This document shows, in pieces, positions 13,570-22,344 of a DNA stretch of 37,387 bases (positions are counted from its first letter, which is position 1; each line of letters starts with the position of its first letter). The stretch is from a virus. The translations under genes were made by a program, and so were the position numbers. The DNA lies in the IMG/VR virus record IMGVR_UViG_3300043773_000651, positions 1-37,387 of that record; one strand, given 5' to 3'. The notes below the pieces were generated by a model. That model did not search any database. It was not told where the DNA came from and was given only the letters and a program-made list of their open reading frames with translations.

Positions 13570-13679
13570 TTCCGCATCGCCTTATCCACGACCGCCAGCA
13601 CGATGGCCAGCAGGATCGCACCGGCACCGATTCCGACAAGGAACGAGAGCCAGCTTGCGAGCATGCAGGAGGCGGTCAC
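13566..13679 (-). CDS. Small membrane protein in lysis cassette (37 aa)
   Basis: The GTG at 13679 overlaps the lysozyme stop (GTGA). The product (MTASCMLASWLSFLVGIGAG at the start, ending DKAMRK) is one hydrophobic helix with a basic C-terminus, inside-positive at the end. An internal ATG (residue 6) with the strong GGAGG of the sense strand nearby is an alternative start. Possibly a second holin or antiholin. Confidence 0.5.
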   Translation of the reverse strand: MTASCMLASWLSFLVGIGAGAILLAIVLAVVDKAMRK

Positions 13680-14086
13680 CCTTCCCTCATCATCTTCGCC
13701 AACCGCTGCGCCCTTACGCCTACCTGCCGCGCCCACAGGCTAGACAGCATGCCCTCTGAGGCTTCTTCGTAGTTGCCTGCTTTCATCGCCGCAATCGTGT
13801 TAACGAATCCTTTCAACCGTCCTAGCCCGAGGTTGAAACACATATCCGCAAGCACCTGTTGCCGAGCGTCCGTCATCTGCCGCCACCACGGCCACGTCCG
13901 GTCAAGATCGGCTTCGACGGTATCGATGTCGTGTTCGAGCAGCGCAAACGCTTCGGCCTGCGTGATCCCCACGTCGTCCAAGTTGCGGCCGACGCCAATC
14001 GTCACCTTGCCCGCCGTGCATTTGTACGGGAACAGTCGCAGACCTTCGTGGAGCACCAGCATGCTGCGGAGTTCGTCTCGGTTCAC
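13676..14086 (-). CDS. Endolysin, T4-type lysozyme (GH24)
   Basis: A 136-residue muramidase that cleaves peptidoglycan glycan strands. The catalytic region LHEGLRLFPYKCTAGKVTIG places E14, C23 and T29 at the T4 E11-D20-T26 positions, so the middle residue is Cys in place of Asp. The E-8-(D/C)-5-T pattern is known in this family. GRLKGFVNTIAAMKAGNYEE and WARQVGVRAQRL are typical of the C-terminal lobe. There is no signal or SAR segment, so release needs the holin just upstream. It starts with GTG at 14086, preceded by GGGGGTGAG, overlapping the holin stop. Confidence 0.92.
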   Translation of the reverse strand: MNRDELRSMLVLHEGLRLFPYKCTAGKVTIGVGRNLDDVGITQAEAFALLEHDIDTVEADLDRTWPWWRQMTDARQQVLADMCFNLGLGRLKGFVNTIAAMKAGNYEEASEGMLSSLWARQVGVRAQRLAKMMREG

Positions 14087-14454
14087 TTCTCACCCCCAAT
14101 CCCAAACCGTGCGGACATGTTCTTCTCCAGCACCCGCTCCATGAAAAACACGAACCGCGTTCCCATGTGGCCGGAAATGCCGATGAATACCGCCGACAAC
14201 AGCGGGTCGACCTTACCCCACTCGCAGATGTAGAACGTCGTGATGCCCGCAAACGCAGACGTTGCAATCTCGCCAAGCAATTCGGCCAAGTTGAACGGAC
14301 GCGCATGACCTGCTTTAATCTTCCCGTACCACGACACCAGACCACCGAGCACGGACCAGATGACGACCCATGAGTACGTGATCCACGAATAGGACGTAGG
14401 ATCTTTGGCCCGTTCGATTACCGCCGCAATCGACGCCTGCGCCTCCTCAATCAT
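14083..14454 (-). CDS. Holin (LydA/superfamily III-like)
   Basis: A 123-residue membrane protein. After a helical N-terminus come hydrophobic segments around 22-44 (YSWITYSWVVIWSVLGGLVS), 60-75 (GEIATSAFAGITTFYICEWG) and 82-103 (DPLLSAVFIGISGHMGTRFV), and a charged C-terminus. It forms membrane lesions that let the cytoplasmic lysozyme reach the wall. The ATG at 14454 has AAGGAGA upstream. The gene is coupled to the lysozyme gene. Three segments fit the LydA-like group; exact family not proven. Confidence 0.82.
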   Translation of the reverse strand: MIEEAQASIAAVIERAKDPTSYSWITYSWVVIWSVLGGLVSWYGKIKAGHARPFNLAELLGEIATSAFAGITTFYICEWGKVDPLLSAVFIGISGHMGTRFVFFMERVLEKNMSARFGIGGEK

Positions 14455-14498
14455 TGGACTTCTCCTTGTGGCGGTCGATCACTTGCTGACTCCTTTGG

Positions 14499-16151
14499 TT
14501 ACTGCGAGGACTGCGACCCAACAACCGGGGCGGATTGATACAAAACTTGTTCTAAAGGACTCATGTATCGACTGGCCTGCCCGGCCATGTAAGCTCCCTC
14601 GCCCATGATTCTAGGCGATGACATGGCAGCAAGAGCCGCCGCAGCCGGGACGTTTCCAGTCATAGCAAGTCCACCAGACATCACCGAACTTGCCGCGCGT
14701 TGCATGCCTCTAGGAGTCCACTGGTTCAGGGCTTGTCCTGCGAGCGCAGGCATAAGTTCGCGCCCGCCCTGACGCTCCAGTTCTGTCATTGCAGCAGCCC
14801 GAACACCGTAATTCGTCTGCACGTTGTTCCGAAGGACAGACTGTAACTTGCGCATTGCCGTATCAGCAGATGCCCGCTGTCCTATGGATAGGCTTTTCTC
14901 AATCTCGTCGATGAGCCCTGCTGCGGTCTCATAGTCACGCATTGCCTTAGCGTATTCAGGCGCTTTGGCTTGGATGTTCCCCCACACATCCCGATACACG
15001 CCGCCAATCGCCTTGCGTACCGTCTTTTCATTGAATGGCACAGATTCCATCACTGAACCAATGCGCTGCTTTAATGCGTCCAGTCCTTCGGCAGTATGGA
15101 ATTGATTTGGATCGAGACCCTTCCAATCGTCAACAATCTGCTTTACTTCCTGCAATTTTTCCAACACCTTCGGGTCTTTTGCCTGACCCTTAAATGTGTA
15201 TTGGCGAATCGCACGAGTTACGGATTGATCTATCGGCGTCATATCGATAACGCTGGTATTTCCCTTCACCGGAGCCATGTTGCGAACGTACTCGTCAGAC
15301 TTTATCTGACGCATAGTTGCGAGGTTCTTTCTGGCATCATCAAGAACTTCTGTCATTTGGCTTGCAACCGGGTTCTTGCCTCGCATGTTTTCCGTGAACT
15401 TCTGCGCCGTGCTTCCCCCGGCTTTCCCTGCGGAATATGCGGTGCTCAATGCAGTTTCACCGGCACCGGATTGAAGTCCGATCAGATGACGCATGCCGCC
15501 CATGATGGCGTTTGCTGCCTTCGCAACAACGGGGAAAGCGCCGCCAATCGCCGCGCCTGTTGCTGCGTTTTCAGGGTCGACCATGCCGGAGGAAACTGCG
15601 CCGGTAACTGCTCCGCCGCCAATACGAGCACCAAGATTTGTCGCTGCGTTTCCTGCGCTAGAAGTCATTCCGCCAGTTTGCAACGCAGAGACAATTGCGG
15701 GGCTAGCTCCGGCCAAACGTGCGCCACCAGCCAAAGCACTGCCTGCGCCTAGCGTTCCAGCTACTTCGCCACCTAGTTTTCCCACTTGGTAAGCACCGGA
15801 CTGAGGATCAGCGCCAAGACTTCGCAACCCTTCATCAATACCAGCCCTGCGGAGTCTGTTGCTTTCCAGGGAAAACCCTTTCCCAGCCAACAGATCCTTG
15901 CCGATGTCGTAAGGCGCAAGGATGGTTGATCCAATGGAACCAGCGCCACGAATAGCGCCCGCGCCAAGATTGGCCGTCTCCTGCGTTCTCTTCAGTAGCG
16001 TGTCGACGATTTGCTGTAGGACAGACGTATCACCCACGCGGGTCGGTTCTACCGCAGCAGGCGCAGCAGTCGGCGCTTCCTGCTCGACAACCGGATCAGA
16101 AGCCCATTGTGGCGTGCTTTGTACGATAGGATCGTTTTCCCAAGCAGCCAT
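14499..16151 (-). CDS. Internal virion / DNA ejection protein A
   Basis: A 550-residue protein rich in Gly and Ala. An N-terminal polar segment (MAAWENDPIVQSTPQWASDP) is followed by long amphipathic Gly/Ala stretches (120-225: GGEVAGTLGAGSALAGG, GGGAVTGAVSSGM) able to insert in or line a membrane channel, then a helical domain (TAQKFTENMRGKNPVASQ onward) and a final Met/Gly-rich tail. P22-like phages carry three ejection proteins downstream of the tail hub, and this is the third here. Sequence similarity to P22 gp16/gp20 is not evident. It overlaps the preceding gene by 1 base. Confidence 0.65.
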   Translation of the reverse strand: MAAWENDPIVQSTPQWASDPVVEQEAPTAAPAAVEPTRVGDTSVLQQIVDTLLKRTQETANLGAGAIRGAGSIGSTILAPYDIGKDLLAGKGFSLESNRLRRAGIDEGLRSLGADPQSGAYQVGKLGGEVAGTLGAGSALAGGARLAGASPAIVSALQTGGMTSSAGNAATNLGARIGGGAVTGAVSSGMVDPENAATGAAIGGAFPVVAKAANAIMGGMRHLIGLQSGAGETALSTAYSAGKAGGSTAQKFTENMRGKNPVASQMTEVLDDARKNLATMRQIKSDEYVRNMAPVKGNTSVIDMTPIDQSVTRAIRQYTFKGQAKDPKVLEKLQEVKQIVDDWKGLDPNQFHTAEGLDALKQRIGSVMESVPFNEKTVRKAIGGVYRDVWGNIQAKAPEYAKAMRDYETAAGLIDEIEKSLSIGQRASADTAMRKLQSVLRNNVQTNYGVRAAAMTELERQGGRELMPALAGQALNQWTPRGMQRAASSVMSGGLAMTGNVPAAAALAAMSSPRIMGEGAYMAGQASRYMSPLEQVLYQSAPVVGSQSSQ

Positions 16152-17491
16152 TATTGTTTCGTCCTAGTCTTTCCATCCGGGGCGATGTACTGCGACCCAC
16201 TTGGAAGCGCGTTGTAATCAGCATCGTTGGAAATTCTTGGCACAGCCCCAGGGGAATTGGTTCGCCCAGGAGTATTGGTCTCATCGGCGGTCTTTGGCTT
16301 TTCTAGGGTTTTCAGCCAATTCTGATAATGCGTCTTTATCTTTAAGAGATTGCTTCTCAACTGCGCAGGACTTTGACCGACCTCAATGGAGGAAAGCGTT
16401 GCCTGCAACATATCCAATTCCTTCACCGCCACTTGCCCAAGAGCACCCCCTGTCGGGCTTGCGTCTCGCATGGCTTGCAGTTCTTGGAAGCCGATATTGG
16501 CTTTGATCGTGTCCACTGTTTTTTCAAGGTCGTAAGCCGGTGTGCCGCGAATTCCGGCCATAGTCCCGCCAATAAAGCCTGCCGACAGAATTCCAGTGTT
16601 TTTTAATGCCTCATCGACCTTTTCTAGAACGAGATTTAATCGAGACTTGATTCCTTCGTCTCTAACTTCCTGCTTCTGAAGGTCGCGCTGTACTCTTGCT
16701 TCGGAAGCACTGACCGGCGCTCGCAATTGCTTTCCATCTGGACCCACTGCCGGACGGAAGTTGCCGCGACCATCAGTGAGCATCATCCCTTGGTCAGTCT
16801 GAACAACACTGAGTTTTTCGCCGCCGCCACCACCACCAGAAGGACGCAATGACGCCGCAACGCGGAGCATGTACTCTCTATCGGAAGCTCGCTCCCGCGC
16901 TTGTTGCGCCTCAAATGCCTGCCTTTCAGCAAGCGTTCTATTTTCTTGATCGAACCGCATCTGCATGTCTTGACGCCGCGCCTCTCTGTCGGCCATCCGC
17001 TGCTCGATTTGAGACTGACGATTAATCATCGCCTCCGGATTCAGCACGCCTTGAGACACGCCGCCAGCGATGAGGCGGTCAACATCAAGCCTCGGTGCAA
17101 CACCCGGTTGCGCTGCCGGTGCGCCCTGCTCAGTCGGTCCAACGCCAAGCATCTGCCCAAGCCCGCCTTCGTCCATGCCGCCGGTTACACCTTGACCCGG
17201 AGCAACGGCAGGCTGTCCTGGCGTCATGTATTGCTCCATGTTCCGGGGCGAGAAGAATTCTTGTTTTTTTTGCGCCGCTTGCATGGCAAGGTTTCGCTCC
17301 TGAAGTTCTGCCTGCAATGCCTGCATTTTCAGCGGAGCCATCTGCGCTTCTCGGTCTGCCTGTTCCTGCTGTCGTAATGCAGCAGCAAGTCCGGAGACGT
17401 TTTGGAACTCTTGCGCCGCTGCCTGTCGACGCTGATTCTGCATCGCCAGATAGCCCGCAAGTCCTGGGATTTGGGAAAGTACGTCAGCCAT
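16151..17491 (-). CDS. Internal virion / DNA ejection protein B
   Basis: A 446-residue protein. Its N-terminal third is Gln/Ala-rich coiled coil (ALRQQEQADREAQMAPLKMQ), followed by a Gly/Pro linker and a long helix with basic repeats (QIEQRMADREARRQDMQMRF). The C-terminal domain includes GFIGGTMAGIRGTPAYDLEK, LKIKTHYQNWLKTLEK and a final DADYNALPSGSQYIAPDGKT, a segment that recurs in phage internal proteins. The ATG at 17491 with GAGG 7 bases upstream is preferred to a GTG at 17494. It is likely ejected with the DNA. The exact role is inferred from position. Confidence 0.68.
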   Translation of the reverse strand: MADVLSQIPGLAGYLAMQNQRRQAAAQEFQNVSGLAAALRQQEQADREAQMAPLKMQALQAELQERNLAMQAAQKKQEFFSPRNMEQYMTPGQPAVAPGQGVTGGMDEGGLGQMLGVGPTEQGAPAAQPGVAPRLDVDRLIAGGVSQGVLNPEAMINRQSQIEQRMADREARRQDMQMRFDQENRTLAERQAFEAQQARERASDREYMLRVAASLRPSGGGGGGEKLSVVQTDQGMMLTDGRGNFRPAVGPDGKQLRAPVSASEARVQRDLQKQEVRDEGIKSRLNLVLEKVDEALKNTGILSAGFIGGTMAGIRGTPAYDLEKTVDTIKANIGFQELQAMRDASPTGGALGQVAVKELDMLQATLSSIEVGQSPAQLRSNLLKIKTHYQNWLKTLEKPKTADETNTPGRTNSPGAVPRISNDADYNALPSGSQYIAPDGKTRTKQ

Positions 17492-17505
17492 CACGCTACC
17501 TCACT

Positions 17506-18972
17506 TTACGGCAAATTAAACACATTACCGCTTTGCCCTGAACCCACTCTAGATTCGCGCTTGTTCAGTAGATCCATGAATTCCGCTGCGTAATCCCGCT
17601 GGTTCCCAAATACCGACTGCAAGCCCGCTCCAAGCGCGTTGTACGTGTTCCCGGACGCGGCATTGGCTTGCTGCCCTAGTGGTGCCGCCTGACTCACGCC
17701 AAGCTGCCCTGCGCTCGCCAGTTGGTTCCAGCGCGTGTTAAACGCATCCAGACTGCCGCGCGTGGTGTAGTTCTGCATTTCCTGCAACGCGGTCGGATTC
17801 AGGATCGGATTTCCGACCTTTGCGGACAACGAACGTGAAAGCGCATCTGACCCCTGCTGCAACGCGCCTTGGAAAATGTCTGAGCCGTAGAACGATGACG
17901 GGTTGGCGTTCAGGTTCGCCAACTCTGCCCGGTACGGTGCGCCCATCCCCATGTACTGCGAAGCAAGATCCTTGGCCGCATCTGCCTGCTTATTGGACCC
18001 GTACACGCCTAAGCCAAGCCCCAAGCCCTTGCCGATCAGGTCCAGCGTAGACGAATCGACATCGATACCTAGCGTGTCTTTCAGGACTTTGGATAGGCCA
18101 GTTTTGGCGGCTTGTTGGGCAGCGGTCTGCGCCAAACCAGCCGCCCCGCCCGTTCCGCCTGCGGTTTGAGCCACATTCCATCCGGCAGAAGCATCCCCGG
18201 TAAACCCGGACGCTGCATTCGGATCGAAAATGTCGGATGCCCAATTGATACCATCAGCGATGCCACCCGTCCCGCCCGAAGTTCCGGCAACATTCCACCC
18301 GGCTGACGTATCCCCGGTAAACGTGGAAAGCGCATCCGGGTTGAAAATGTCCGACGCCCAATTGATACCGTCCAAGGCCCCGGCACCAGCACCTTCACCC
18401 GCAAGCCCGGCCACATTCCATCCCAGGTCAGATACCCCGGATAACGTGCCGCCCTCGCCGATTGCGCCCGCCCATCCGCCGATTCCAGTTTCGCCAGCAC
18501 CCGCTGCTGCCGCCCCGCCACCAAGAACGCCCATTGACGTGAGCATCGGCAAGCCGCCAGCAAGTGCAACTGCCAACGCAGCCGGTCCCATCCCATCCCA
18601 GAATCCGGTCGGGTTGATTCCAAAATAATCACCCTGCGCGAGTTCAGGACGGAAAACGTATTGCCCGTTTTCCACCTTGATCGCGGCCCGTGGATCGGCC
18701 ATATAGCTATCGAGCGTTAGTCCCGCGCCACCCTCAACGCCGCGTGTGTTGGGTGCAGAGCCGGTCAGATTCGCAAGCACTGATTGCACCTGCTGAGGGG
18801 TCAACGTCTGACCCGGTACATACGACTCGAACTCAGCACCAAATCCGGCCGGTAATCCCTGGTCTACACGCCGCTCGATGGCCGCAGGATCGACGCCCTG
18901 CCATAGACGAGAAAACTCCGCGAGCCTTCGCACTCGTTCCTGTTCCCGCTTGTCTTCTTGACGTTCGCTCAT
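17506..18972 (-). CDS. Internal virion / DNA ejection protein C with 39-residue repeats
   Basis: A 488-residue protein. The charged helical N-terminus (MSERQEDKREQERVRRLAEF) is followed by a hydrophobic Gly/Ala region (GPAALAVALAGGLPMLTSMG, about 128-150), two 39-residue repeats (201-239, 240-278) with a partial preceding copy, and a helical C-terminal domain (LASQYMGMGAPYRAELANLN, then NRRES-like ending LLNKRESRVGSG). The mix of hydrophobic and Gly-rich parts fits an ejection protein that builds a trans-envelope conduit. It is the first of three such genes after the tail-hub gene. Confidence 0.65.
   Translation of the reverse strand: MSERQEDKREQERVRRLAEFSRLWQGVDPAAIERRVDQGLPAGFGAEFESYVPGQTLTPQQVQSVLANLTGSAPNTRGVEGGAGLTLDSYMADPRAAIKVENGQYVFRPELAQGDYFGINPTGFWDGMGPAALAVALAGGLPMLTSMGVLGGGAAAAGAGETGIGGWAGAIGEGGTLSGVSDLGWNVAGLAGEGAGAGALDGINWASDIFNPDALSTFTGDTSAGWNVAGTSGGTGGIADGINWASDIFDPNAASGFTGDASAGWNVAQTAGGTGGAAGLAQTAAQQAAKTGLSKVLKDTLGIDVDSSTLDLIGKGLGLGLGVYGSNKQADAAKDLASQYMGMGAPYRAELANLNANPSSFYGSDIFQGALQQGSDALSRSLSAKVGNPILNPTALQEMQNYTTRGSLDAFNTRWNQLASAGQLGVSQAAPLGQQANAASGNTYNALGAGLQSVFGNQRDYAAEFMDLLNKRESRVGSGQSGNVFNLP
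18139..18372 (-). repeat. Tandem 117-bp in-frame repeat
   Basis: Two adjacent 39-codon copies encode DGINWASDIF...FTGD.SAGWNVA..., with CCAATTGATACC at 18241 and 18358, exactly 117 bases apart. A partial third copy (GWNVAGLAGEG) lies just beyond 18372. Divergence at the third codon base and conserved W, N and D positions point to selection on the protein. Confidence 0.8.
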
Positions 18973-18981
18973 CGTGTACCC

Positions 18982-19362
18982 CTAAAGAACCTGCCAGCCT
19001 GCGCCGTGCTCGTAAACTAGACTCTGCCCTGCGGTCATCACAGATTTCTTCAATCGCGTCGTCACCGTGCCCGTCGAGTTGTAAACCTGAACGGTCGCCG
19101 TAACGCTAACCGTGTCGTGGTTGTAGACGCAGATGTGCTCGATCATTCGCGTAACGTTCGTGTTCACCGGAGACGCGACCGCTGTTACAGCCGTTGCACC
19201 ACTGGTTGTCTGTACGTTAGATGCCCGCTTGTATTCTTCCGTACCGGACTTGGTTTGCGACAGAACGTCGTAGTAAACGCAGTAGCATTGCGCCTCGTTC
19301 GTGGTCACCGCGCCCGCTAGAACGACTTGCAGCGAGATCGTCGTGCCGTCGAGCGCGATCAT
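18982..19362 (-). CDS. Small beta-rich virion protein
   Basis: A 126-residue protein starting MIALDGTTISLQVVLAGAVT at 19362, with an ATGA overlap to the tail-hub gene. It has many Thr/Val/Ser alternations (VSVTATVQVYNSTGTVTTRL) and ends VYEHGAGWQVL, a motif common to small phage head- or tail-associated proteins. It is predicted to be all-beta. A decoration or tail-accessory part is likely. Confidence 0.68.
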   Translation of the reverse strand: MIALDGTTISLQVVLAGAVTTNEAQCYCVYYDVLSQTKSGTEEYKRASNVQTTSGATAVTAVASPVNTNVTRMIEHICVYNHDTVSVTATVQVYNSTGTVTTRLKKSVMTAGQSLVYEHGAGWQVL

Positions 19363-20984
19363 ATCGACCCCTTCGCCACTTCAAGATCAATCGCCTCGAT
19401 ACCATGTGGCCTACTGGATACACCAGAAAGCCCGGTAATCTTGATAGAGATCGCTCTGCCTACGCCAAGCCCGTTAAGTTGCTGAGTTTTCTTGCTCGCA
19501 TCTATAGTTCTTGGTGTGGAAAAGTTCTTGTAGTTGTTCGTCGACCACGACACGCTGAGATTCAACGTAGAGGCCGCTTGATCCCCAACAATCGATAGTC
19601 GGTCAAATCGTTTGAGATTTGACGTTCCTAAATCAATCTCGCCCGTCTGTATCGTTCCAGATGCCGGAGCGGCGGCATTCACAACGGCCTGCGTTGAATC
19701 TGAACCGACAAACCGCGACCCGTGCGCAGACGGACTATCAGTCGTGTCCGATTGCGTCATGCCGTATTCAAGCGCCCACGGATGCCACATATTGACGTTT
19801 GAATGCCACACGTAGCAGCTCGTCGCATTCGCCCCGGAGGTCACCGCGAGCACCGGCACGCCGTAGGACGACAGCACGTTAAGCCTCGCATTCGTCAAAT
19901 CCGTAGCCGTCAACCACGCATCAATCGTCTGGTCGGAGATGCGCCGGGGCTTCAGTCCTTCCATCAGGTACACCCCAGGTAGCCCGCGCTCCTTGCCGAT
20001 AAACGCGACCGTATCGCCGAACTCGCAGTATGCGTACTGGTTCACGCATCCGACGAGCGATGTTCCTCCGATCTCCCGCGATAGTGAACTTCCGGCAGGA
20101 TTTCCTGTGTTCTTAAACACTTCTATAGAGGACGACGAAAAACCAATGAGATACGGACCATATCGCGCGCATCCAATGCCAAGGTCAGCTATTTCCTGCG
20201 TCGAAATAAAATTTAGCGGGCCATAGGACGCGATGTTGTTGATGTCGCTGCCCCAAATCTGACCCGCCGTGTCCATCTGATAGGCGATGCCATCCAACGC
20301 CGCAAATCTCCCGGTCGGCACTCGGCTAGGCGTGGCGTTGCCCGGATACTCCGTATCGAGGATCTTCGCAATCGGAGTTCGGGTGATCGTCTGCGAAGGC
20401 GGAGAAGCCGTCGCCGCTTGGGAGATCGTGATGGTATTTCCAACAATCGCCGTGATTACCGTGTTCGCAGGAATGTTCGCGTGCGTGACCGTCTGCCCCA
20501 CGTAAACGCCTGCGGTGCTGACGACGTTCGTGATCGACGTACTGCTGTTCAAGTCGCCCGTGAACGTCGGCGAACCCGTGCCCGCGTCCGAAGCGTAATA
20601 CCACGCCGATTTATCACTGCTAGAAATCAGCAGAATTGCCACAGACGCGAAGGCTTCGTCAATGAACTTCGCCTGCCCGGTAATCGTCCCCAGGCTCGCG
20701 GACGTGTTGTAGATCGTGCTGTTGGTGGAGCCGAATGCGGTAATCGGAAGACCGGACTGATAGCGCCATTGCCGAATCGCCGTCCCCGCACCAGAAGCCG
20801 ACGCAGGATAGCCCGCCACTGCATTAGACTGCCGACCGTAGACACGCGGCGTAGTGCGCCCGCTAACGCCGTTCTTATAGACCGTGAATGTGCAGTCCTT
20901 GAATGACTGATCCTTGCCGGTTCCGTAAAGCGCCGTGTTCGTGGAGTCACGGCTGGCAAGCGATCCGATAAGCGGAATTCTCAT
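19359..20984 (-). CDS. Tail hub / DNA stabilization protein (P22 gp10-like)
   Basis: A 541-residue protein. The start MRIPLIGSLASRDSTNTALY and internal GRFAALDGIAYQMDTAGQIW, NFISTQEIADLGIGCARYGP, FGDTVAFIGKERGLPGVYLM and CYVWHSNVNMWHPWALEYG resemble the beta-propeller-like packaged-DNA stabilization proteins that plug the portal-adaptor in P22-type phages. An extra beta-rich segment (about 141-202, FTGDLNSSTSITNVVST to PPSQTITR) looks like an inserted domain. It lies right after the gp4-like gene, matching P22 order (portal, gp4, gp10). The coiled-coil gene 20981-21169 separates them. Confidence 0.82.
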   Translation of the reverse strand: MRIPLIGSLASRDSTNTALYGTGKDQSFKDCTFTVYKNGVSGRTTPRVYGRQSNAVAGYPASASGAGTAIRQWRYQSGLPITAFGSTNSTIYNTSASLGTITGQAKFIDEAFASVAILLISSSDKSAWYYASDAGTGSPTFTGDLNSSTSITNVVSTAGVYVGQTVTHANIPANTVITAIVGNTITISQAATASPPSQTITRTPIAKILDTEYPGNATPSRVPTGRFAALDGIAYQMDTAGQIWGSDINNIASYGPLNFISTQEIADLGIGCARYGPYLIGFSSSSIEVFKNTGNPAGSSLSREIGGTSLVGCVNQYAYCEFGDTVAFIGKERGLPGVYLMEGLKPRRISDQTIDAWLTATDLTNARLNVLSSYGVPVLAVTSGANATSCYVWHSNVNMWHPWALEYGMTQSDTTDSPSAHGSRFVGSDSTQAVVNAAAPASGTIQTGEIDLGTSNLKRFDRLSIVGDQAASTLNLSVSWSTNNYKNFSTPRTIDASKKTQQLNGLGVGRAISIKITGLSGVSSRPHGIEAIDLEVAKGSI

Positions 20985-21169
20985 AGATCGGAACTCGCCG
21001 TGCGGAGTTCGGTGCGCTTAAGCAAGATCGCCGCTTGGATCGAGGCAATGTCCGCTTGCAGCAACGCACGCCGAGCATTCACGTCGCCAAGCTCGTCCTG
21101 CTTCTGCTTCAGCGTATCGCGCAGCACGCGAAGTTCTGCCGCCACATCCAACGCCTGATTAATTGGCAT
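20981..21169 (-). CDS. Small coiled-coil protein (62 aa)
   Basis: A 62-residue protein that is almost entirely one amphipathic helix (ALDVAAELRVLRDTLKQKQD then ADIASIQAAILLKRTELRTA), predicted to form a coiled coil. It sits between the gp4-like and gp10-like genes, and its stop overlaps the gp10-like start. It may be a short tail-needle-like or assembly factor. P22 gp26 (needle) is longer and lies after gp10, so this is only a suggestion. Confidence 0.7.
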   Translation of the reverse strand: MPINQALDVAAELRVLRDTLKQKQDELGDVNARRALLQADIASIQAAILLKRTELRTASSDL

Positions 21170-21187
21170 GCTTGTTTACCGGCGATG

Positions 21188-22186
21188 TCATTCAGAATCC
21201 CCAGGCTGAAAGTAGAGATTGCTCGTCTCAGGATTGGCATTCCGTGCAATCGCCAGCGCCTCATCTCGCATCGTCTTGAAATACGCCGCACGAGATTCCT
21301 GACCGAATAGCCCGCATACGTCCAGAGTCAGCGCCCATCCGAGCGGACGAATCCATACTTGGTCGAAGTCAATATCGTTGCCCGCTGCGTCCAAATCTTC
21401 CGGCACGGAACGGTACGTGACGACGATTACTTCGGTCGGGTCGTCAGCGGCGCAATTAAAACGCAGCGTCCCATCGGTCAACGTCTGCTCGTAGTAATAG
21501 CTCGTGACCGTGCTTTCGGTGAATTTCTCGGTAATCGCCTCGTAGTCGTTCATCATCATGGATGACAACTGACGATCCCGGTTCCTGTAGTCTCGTCCAA
21601 GCATGCTCAGTATTTCAAGCGGTCGCCGCCCCTGATTGGCTGGCGTATACCAGTACACGCGCTGTCCTGCCGCTGCCGCACTCGTAAGCGCCACTGCAAC
21701 GGTTACGTCAATCGTCGCGCCATTGTCCGTAGGAACTCCGTTTACGGTCGTCCATTGCATGTAGCCCGTATCAAGAAGAATTCCGATCCGGTCGCCGTTC
21801 GTAATCGTGCCGTTGTCCACGACGGTCAGCACCGTTTGCCCCGCGGCTTCATCCGCGCTGATCGTGGTAGACCCGTAGCTCGTCGCCCACTTGTTCGTCT
21901 CGCCGGTCGCCGTAGTCGTCGGCCCTAAACTGTAAAGCGCCTGCCCCTTTTGCAAGAACAGATACGCGCGCTTAACGTGGTAAATCTGTATGCCTGCCGA
22001 GCCGTCCGTAGGGTGCGCGTACTGCTTTACGATGTTGTTCAGACGCCTTGCTACTGACGCAGAAAAATCCGTAAACGAAGACGAAGACGTGGTATCTCCG
22101 GGCTGCATTTGCCCAAGGTTTTCCAACGCCTCTTGGATAACGTTGTCTCTCGTCGCGTTGTAGTCGACGCTACCGGATGTCGCCAT
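21188..22186 (-). CDS. Tail accessory factor / head-tail adaptor (P22 gp4-like)
   Basis: A 332-residue protein. TRDNVIQEALENLGQMQPGD (12-31) and VARRLNNIVKQYAHPTD are helices matching the adaptor that extends the portal ring. GRRPLEILSMLGRDYRNRDR and VIVVTYRSVPEDLDAAGNDI, then FDQVWIRPLGWALTLDVCGL are characteristic of the gp4-type adaptor family. The middle (about 100-185) is a beta-rich insert (TVLTVVDNGTITNGDRIGIL). The stop of the preceding gene overlaps its ATG by 1 base (TAATG). Confidence 0.83.
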   Translation of the reverse strand: MATSGSVDYNATRDNVIQEALENLGQMQPGDTTSSSSFTDFSASVARRLNNIVKQYAHPTDGSAGIQIYHVKRAYLFLQKGQALYSLGPTTTATGETNKWATSYGSTTISADEAAGQTVLTVVDNGTITNGDRIGILLDTGYMQWTTVNGVPTDNGATIDVTVAVALTSAAAAGQRVYWYTPANQGRRPLEILSMLGRDYRNRDRQLSSMMMNDYEAITEKFTESTVTSYYYEQTLTDGTLRFNCAADDPTEVIVVTYRSVPEDLDAAGNDIDFDQVWIRPLGWALTLDVCGLFGQESRAAYFKTMRDEALAIARNANPETSNLYFQPGDSE

Positions 22187-22344
22187 TACAGATCCCTAAT
22201 CAGCAACACGTCGCCATCGGCCTCAATGGCAATGCGGCGCTTGCCTTCCTTAAGCCACCGGCAGAAAGCGCCCATATCGTTGAACCACAGACGTTGCGTG
22301 GTTCCGTGCTTGTCGTGGTGGACAAAAAACAGCTCACCCTTCAT
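22186..22344 (-). CDS. Small hypothetical protein (52 aa)
   Basis: The ATG at 22344 overlaps the stop of the MTase-GT gene (ATGA), giving MKGELFFVHHDKHGTTQRLW at the start and ending GDVLLIRDL. It appears to be a compact alpha/beta domain (beta hairpin, helix AFCRWLKEGKR, strand). A longer start at 22386 would overlap the enzyme gene. Function unknown; coupling to both neighbours suggests it serves the virion operon. Confidence 0.6.
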   Translation of the reverse strand: MKGELFFVHHDKHGTTQRLWFNDMGAFCRWLKEGKRRIAIEADGDVLLIRDL

